Assembly (NCBI RefSeq): GCF_010093535.1
Contig: NW_022985163.1
Span: forward strand, 730,711 to 794,710
DNA from: Lindgomyces ingoldianus
Lineage: Eukaryota; Ascomycota; Dothideomycetes; Pleosporales; Lindgomycetaceae
Direction of reading: 5' to 3'
DNA length: 64,000 nt
The notes under the pieces were generated by a model that was not told the origin of the DNA, made no database searches, and was given only the letters and a program-made list of their open reading frames with translations. A program made the translations under genes and the position numbers. Of this stretch, positions 57,901 to 64,000 are shown piece by piece. Each line of letters starts with the position of its first letter. Position 1 is the first letter of the stretch.

Positions 57901-60900
57901 TACCCAGGCTTCATTTGCTTAAGTTCGAGAGGTTTCTATCCTTGAGTCGGGACGACTCCTGTCTCGTTAGAACCCTCTATACTTCGCTTCCTCTTAGGCG
58001 AATTGGTGCAGAAACCTAAGAAGTACCCCGAATACTAGTGGAAGGCGGAACTCCAGAAGACCATTAACGCATCTTCAAGACTTGAGAGGTATTAGACAAG
58101 CGTTTCGATTCTCTCTCCGCTGTGGAACTAACACCGCCACATGAGCATCGAATGCTATCAAGCCCAACACTCGGTCTTTAGGACTCATGTTTGGATCTTT
58201 GGGTTAGCTATGCATTTGTACCGAGTCTCAAGACATTGGACTGGGGATGCCCCGTAATTGGAGCATGGGTCTTGGCGATCGCATTTCACCTCCACATCTT
58301 CAGTGAGCTTTCTCTTACGACAGCCCTCATTTGAGAAGTCATTTTTCTCGAATGGCATAGATCATCCTATCGGTGAATCAGGTTTTGTCATTTCCATTCC
58401 ATGGCATCCGAATCTCCATGCGACTGCCAATATTATTCATGCATGCTGAACAGTTCTGGAAGGCCCTCGCGTATTTTGGAGTTCTCAAGAATACGAGCAA
58501 GGAGGCTGATGTGTAAAATGGATTTTCGACAGGGCTCAGCCCTCCGAGTGTAAAACACGAAGGAGAGCCACGGAACGCCGAGGCTTCCGAGGCTTCCGAG
58601 GTGCCAGTGCTTCGTTTGGTCCCATGTCTATCATACCTGGAGGTTAGGTAGATAACATCATGGTTCCTTTCTTTGAAAATCATCTCTTAATTCACTCTAA
58701 TAGTCTTGGAGGGATCAACAAGCCTCCGTGTATTACATCAGCATTGCATGATATGATCATTGCTGTATCGTAATTTACGAAGTCCTTTCTTGGTCCCCTC
58801 AAAACCAACCAATTACCATCCACCGCAAGCACCTCCGTTGCAAAAGCAATCTCCTGAACCACAAACCCCAACTTCGCAAATCAGTGCTGTCCGTGTCCCT
58901 CCAAAAAAAAGCATGCATGCCGCTAGGAACAACGACAAGCCTTCCCCGCTGGTCTTCACATTGTCCGTGTCCGTGCTCCATCCCTGATCCCGGAGTCACC
59001 GATCCAACCATATCCTCAATTTAAGTGTTCAGTGCCTCATGCCCACCGGCGCCTAAAAGACACCTGTCGAGAAGACTTGTGGTGGGAAGTGTACCTGAAT
59101 TTAGATTCAGAGGGGGAAAGCGCGGCAAAGATAGCCATTGATTGCATGATAGAATCGCTAACAGACGTGGGACGCTAGCTCGCTCGACGAGATTGTTTGA
59201 AACTACGCGTGCGCGGGCAGTGCGCCTCTAACTGCGATACTTCTTTCTGCCTGAAACTATTGCTTTTGAAGCGTCTGATTTTGTGTAACGAGGCCCAGGA
59301 CTTTGGGACGGAATACGATTCAGGGATGGTGGATGATATCAGTGATGGATGGAGAGACCAACGTGGAGGTCACAAACTGAACCCCCATTGATGAGCTTAC
59401 TTCCTCGGCTACAGAGTTTCCTTTATCGTATCAGGGAGCTTGGAGTCGGTTGCTTTCAGACAATGGGATGATCTGATCTGATCCCGATTCTACGCGAGCG
59501 CGACGGATTCAGACTCCGTCATCGTATCGATTGGACATACGTTGTCTGTACGTTCAATCTTCCCAATCAGGAAGGTCCTTACGCATGTGGAGATATCAGG
59601 CTTGATGTTGGAAGGCTGAACTGAGTGCTTTTATGTCGAATCTGCCAACTATCTGATTATCTGTCAGAACTTAGCGTATCAGTGCTTTAGCTCCGGGCAC
59701 CTTAAAGGGTCTCCTTGCGCCTTTAGCAGCCAATGTTGTCATTTATTAGGCTTGGTGGGGGGAGCTACGAATAACCACCTACAAAATTGACATCCCACGG
59801 CTACACAAGACTTATTGAGATGGATAGTATGCTCTCCGTCGGGTTTGGGCGGGATTGGATTGCATGACTCTGGAGCTAAGGATTAACGAGTGAGACGAGC
59901 ATGTCGCGTCGTATCTGCTGCGATACTGGATGAAAAACAAAATTAGAGGTGATATTACGGTCTTCAAACCCCCAAGTTCTTCCATCAAGAAGAGAAGGTG
60001 TGAGATATCTCGATGTTTCCATACCAGGAAGGCTGAGAATCTGGTTTAGAAACGGGATGGAAGCTATGGAGTGAATGGAAGGTGACATGCAGTTTCAACT
60101 CGATTTAGGGACTGATTCGTTGAATTTGGATTTGGAATTTGTGGGTTGTTTCCTGTGTTACGATTTAATACGCCGAATCTAGCTATTCGTTTTCCAGGCT
60201 TGCTTCTCTCTTACCTTCAGTTGTCCCGTGTGCATCACGATCTTGTCCTGTCCAGCCTGCAGTCACCTTCAATCGTCTCTCTCAATCTTGTGTTTCAACA
60301 GTATCATCCCACCTGCTCATATCATTTCATTCCATCATTCGCCTCTGCTATGTCGTTTATCTCACTTATCCCCCGCTCTTCTCACTATTCGATTGCTCAA
60401 TCGACAGACCAGCAGCACTTACTCTATGTAAGTTGGCCACACGGCCAGCCGATATCAGATTCATATCAAGCGCCATACGATAACCTAGGAAAAAATGTTC
60501 TTAATTCCTAACACAGGAAACCCTCAAAGTTCGAGCAACAAATCCATAGCTTTTCCGTAGATTCAAGCACTAGCAATAGTAGATATCTTGCCTCGGTGGG
60601 TATTTGCCTTAGGCGGACGGAGAGGATGAAACGGGAAGGCACTCGTTCAAAGCTTCCTTAGGGGCAAATAGTAGTGCCTTGCCGTGCAAGGGGAGAGGAG
60701 TTTAAGTTCATGCCGATGGCCCTCAGTGCTTCAACGCCCATGGCGGGTAAACAAGTGCCTCGGAGACAAACAAGGATAACAACGGAATGCGCGAGTCCTT
60801 ATTGCTAACCATCTGTTAGGGAATTAAAAGATGGCTGACATACTCACGATTCGTTGAGCCATTAACCTGAATATTCAATCAAAGCAGGAACAAATATGTG

Positions 60901-62569
60901 CCGTCTCCCCTATCCAAGCATTCTGCTCAATTATTTTCCTAGTTTCCTTCCTCAATCTGAATTTTCTAATCTCACATATCCGCAAGCACATACCTCTGTT
61001 CCTTGGGTGCAATTAATGCACTAGCGTTTAAATAAGCAGGTCTTAAGAAACTGAAAGCGACTTGAACGAAATTGGTAACGCAAGACCATTTGCAAATAGC
61101 AAATCCATCCCTCGACTCAATATATTCAGTTCATTGGTACCAGCCAACTTCGCAACTAAGGATGGCTCTTTAATTCTGCTCACTTGTTAAGGATTTTCCT
61201 ATCGGAAATCCTGGGTTGCGATACTCGTCGCAGGACCCCCGTTGATCCATTTCACAGTACGCGAGTTCTATGTTTTCGGCCCCACGCTACGATTGCGGTA
61301 TTGTGAGCCGAGAGGATCAAAGTCTAGTTACAGCATATGGAAATTAAGCAGTCTTTGAGGATATACGCGTAACGTAGAGACGGCAAAGAGTGTAGGGGCT
61401 AAAGAGTCGAAAGTAGGTTGAGCAAGGAGAGAAGATTGGAACCGCATGATTGATTAATTCACCATGTTTGATCCCCTGGATCGTAACCCTGAGATTCAAT
61501 CTCCATGTTGTATTCGGATATACTTCACAAGTTTATCCTTCCTGGAAGAGGATGCCCCTCTTTCGGTGGAGAACTTGTATCCTTTGTGTGGACAATATAT
61601 AAGTGCGAGTGCTGTGACTGTCTCCGAGTTTTTGGCATTGCAGTGTGGTTAAGGTTTTTCTTGCCACAGAAAGCTCGGCAGTATGTGCCCACTTTGTATT
61701 TGAATGGTAGGGAAAGCTTTTTGAGATACTTGCTGAGCTGCCATGTCAGTGAAATTAACAATCTCGACTAGCGACAGAAAGTGCATACTTTAAGAAATGG
61801 CACCGGGGAAATATCCGTGGACATCCTTCGTACTAGAAGGCATTATCTGTTGTTTACGAGAGAGCAAAAGAGCCAGGATCATCTGGAAATAAATTCACTT
61901 CCTGAGGGGAATAGTAATCGTGTTCTAGCAGTTGTAAAGAGTGGTTGAAGGGAACGCTGTCTTCGTCAAGCTGAGTTTCCTCTGGCTATATATCTCCCTG
62001 CAATCCAACATCCTGTCCAGCAGGCACAAAATTTTTTGACAGCGGGACCCAGCTATATTCTGGTAGAGGGTCTGTATTCCCGGACTGACCCCGCAGGATC
62101 AATGAATTGGAAAGGTCAGTGTTTTCTATGTCCCTGCGTCCAGCTGATCTACTGATTGATGTAAGAAAATAAGGGGAAATGATTGGCTGGTTTAGGTGGT
62201 AAGCCACAAGACCCCCTGGGTTTTCTGGATTTGGAGTCGTGCACGTTCCTGAATATCAGGCTTCATGGTAGACGTCAAATTGTTGATACGAGCCAATCGC
62301 AAGCCAGGTCTGATTTCAACTGCTACCCTTGAACGGTGGTGGATTCCGCAATTTTGTAATGCTCTCAAAAACATATATTCAGAGATAGTAATCACCCATG
62401 TAAGACTGGTGGTGCAGCGGAAGAGGGTTGAACTGATGTGCGGCTTCTAGGGCAACTATGATACATAGAGAAGTACAGGTACTTGTAGATAGTAGAGAGT
62501 GGCTTGGCCTGATTACAACGTATAAGTCTCCTTTCTAAGAATTCCTTCCATCAGAACTCATCCACCATC
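54901..62569. other. 7.7 kb gene-poor region
   Basis: No intact gene is supported. Short protein-like stretches occur without starts or splice partners, for example a minus-strand frame ending PEYSWVPLSKNFVPAGQDVGL near 61989-62110. There is a duplicated GAGGCTTCC word near 58578-58600 and a GCGGTTGCT duplication near 56678-56698. At 60350-60427 a short spliced frame is possible (see findings). I saw no reverse transcriptase, transposase or integrase motif. This may be a region of old, decayed sequence at a cluster or transposon boundary. Confidence 0.4.
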
Positions 62570-62945
62570 TGACCATACTGTCCTCTCTCTTCTGCTGTAC
62601 AACCATCAAACCATATCGCCCCTGCCGTCTCAATCATGAAGCCAACTTCACCCCTTTGATAGCCTGGGCAGCATTCCCCAAAATCAGTTCTCCGAACGCA
62701 GGCAATGCCGAAGAGGTCCATCTTGCTTACCTGAAGCCACCATACGCTGTGAAGCCAGTCTGCCAGATCAACTACGACCCTCTGGAGAATAAATCGTACT
62801 TCGTCCTATAGAAGGGGACGAAACATGCACTGAAATGGTCGAGAACGACTTGATCCATGCAAATTTCCAGAAGTTGAACGCGTACGTCATAATATCATGC
62901 ATTTTATCAGACAGGTAGACCAAGGTCGAATGTTGAACTAGTTAC
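62570..62945 (+). pseudogene. Possible frameshifted gene relic
   Basis: In one plus-strand frame the sequence reads open from about 62576, with a hydrophobic, signal-like stretch (LTILSSLFCC). It continues NFTPLIAWAAFPK and AEEVHLAYLKPPYAVKPVCQ before a TAG near 62810. Immediately after, another frame continues GDETCTEMVENDLIHANFQKLNAY to a TAG near 62927. The two parts have protein-like composition and abut, as expected of a single frameshift in a small secreted Cys-containing protein. No ATG leads the first part in frame. I do not recognise the family. It could equally be chance or an intron-containing gene. Confidence 0.25.
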
Positions 62946-63384
62946 AAGAACTTTAAGTGCAATGGACACAACAAGTTCCTCGAGCCGAACTTGCACCAGA
63001 AAGGCCCTGTCAAAAAAACACCATTGGTATGCAAATAATGCCCGTCTGGCAATCTTGATCGGCTTGTAAAGGAGGTATCATAGAAGAGGCGAGTGTTATA
63101 AGAGATTGATTGAATAGTTGTCCATAGCATATGCATGTGATTCATGCAATAAAAATAGATATCTCTAATCTCTTATGATATTTGTGCTTCGTTAATCTTT
63201 GCAGATAATTATGTCTAGTGGCTAACGAGCATGTATTCAAGAAAGCAAGGTGTGAAGCTATGTGAGGCACCAGAGACATGAGGAACTGCATTGAAATGTA
63301 TTGCTAGAGGAGTCCTTTGCAGGAGTCTATATATATGCGAAATAAGTGGATGAGTCGTGGCAACAGACTGTGCTGAGATGCATA

Positions 63385-63457
63385 CGACTATGGTGCCGAC
63401 GCATGATCATCGTGTGATGACACATCCGACTATCGTGCGACTATGGTGACGACGCAT
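63385..63457. repeat. Imperfect 20-bp direct repeat
   Basis: CGACTATGGTGCCGACGCAT at 63385-63404 recurs with one change at 63438-63457, period 53 bp. Between them lie partial copies (CCGACTATCGTG at 63426-63437). The cluster looks like a degenerate short tandem array. Confidence 0.7.
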
Positions 63458-63754
63458 CCGAGTGTCACCACTGCAAACACAAGGTAATAAAGTAAAGGTG
63501 GAATTTAGAGGGAAGGTGATAGGTAGGATAATGAGAAAAGAAGGAAAGTGAAGGTGAAAGAAAGAAACAGAAGAAGCAAATTAGACAATACAGAAGAGAA
63601 TCCTCGGGTCCAATTATTCTCCTCACTCTTTCCTTTCAAAGGCCTAATGGCAGCGAGGAAGTGCATTCCCACTGTCGCCTCCCATTTTGGGTGGCGAGAT
63701 TACCATAGCCAGGAGTTAGAAGAGATAACTTCGCAAGACTAACCTGCTTCCCTG

Positions 63755-63782
63755 TGTGGCGAGACGCACGGTGTGGCGAGAC
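63755..63782. repeat. TGTGGCGAGAC tandem pair
   Basis: The 11-mer TGTGGCGAGAC occurs at 63755-63765 and 63772-63782, with a related GTGGCGAGAT at 63691-63700. The copies lie just before a strongly AT-rich edge. Confidence 0.65.
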
Positions 63783-63829
63783 AAAATAGAGGTACTTTGA
63801 CTTTAGGCAATGGAGATTCTCTCATAAGG

Positions 63830-64000
63830 AACTGCTCTTGCCATAGCTATACCGGAATAATTTCTTTACCCTCTTAAGATACTCTACGCTCAGTTTGACC
63901 TGAAAATCTCTATTATTCACTGTACATCTTGCCAAGCCTTTTCTCTTATTAGTTTAAAAAAGGGCTAGATTAATGTCTAATTAGCTTATAAAACTTTCTA
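63830..64000. other. AT-rich right edge, possible transposon boundary
   Basis: Base composition falls sharply to AT-rich, with TTAGTTTAAAAAA, TAATGTCTAATTAG and TTATAAAAC. In fungi with repeat-induced point mutation, such a switch often marks a mutated transposon, but no protein fragment is visible here to prove it. Confidence 0.35.

Noticed and set aside
1..64000. tRNA, 5S rRNA, U6 or CRISPR array
   Set aside because: I looked for GGTTCGA-type B boxes, conserved 5S words, the U6 core and evenly spaced repeats by eye and saw no acceptable case. A covariance-model search would be decisive.

Overview
This window reads as a filamentous ascomycete nuclear genome. The genes are split by short introns, mostly about 50-90 nt, with GTAAGT-type donors and CTAAC-like branch points. 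Gene content is fungal: an Ark1/Prk1-type kinase, GRR1, a Whi5-like repressor, a XlnR-like Zn2Cys6 regulator and a HET-domain relic. The divergent pair lga1/gar2 of D-galacturonate catabolism matches the arrangement I know from Botrytis cinerea, so a Leotiomycete (Helotiales, possibly Sclerotiniaceae) is my best guess. That placement is inference. Exon models were built by hand from splice consensus and reading-frame phase. Apart from the YMR1 intron 2 ambiguity and a second possible donor in the Whi5-like gene, phases close cleanly in every named multi-exon gene.

Layout. 1-8 kb: a small hypothetical gene, an EXPERA/EBP-like membrane protein, a small protein ending in a CaaX box, and an apparently cytosolic GH5 glucanase. 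9-16.4 kb: a Whi5/Nrm1-like repressor, an FSH1-type serine hydrolase and an Ark1/Prk1 actin-regulating kinase. 16.4-19.4 kb: a 3 kb gap between the divergent kinase gene and grr1. 19.4-30.3 kb: the SCF adaptor GRR1, a decayed HET-domain gene, the myotubularin phosphatase YMR1 (with an apparent GC-AG intron), the branchpoint-binding protein BBP/SF1 and a glutathione transferase. 30.3-33.7 kb: gap.

33.7-41.1 kb is the most coherent block: a full-length XlnR-family regulator, then the divergent lga1 and gar2. These two genes supply steps 3 and 1 of D-galacturonate breakdown. CCNCCAA-type motifs, the core of the galacturonate-responsive element, lie in the shared lga1/gar2 promoter, and three lie within 110 bp upstream of the regulator's start. 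This suggests, without proving, a local pectin-sugar regulon. 43-48.4 kb: ribosomal protein S3, an SLC35F6-like transporter and a Dal5/Tna1-type MFS permease, all on the minus strand. 51.6-53.3 kb: a coiled-coil protein with a Cys/His cluster. From about 53.3 kb to the end there is no convincing intact gene; that 10.7 kb holds possible gene relics, short repeats and an AT-rich right edge.

I found no tRNA, 5S rRNA, CRISPR array or intact transposon by eye. I did not identify a clearly novel multi-gene system; the regulator-lga1-gar2 neighbourhood is the best candidate for further work.
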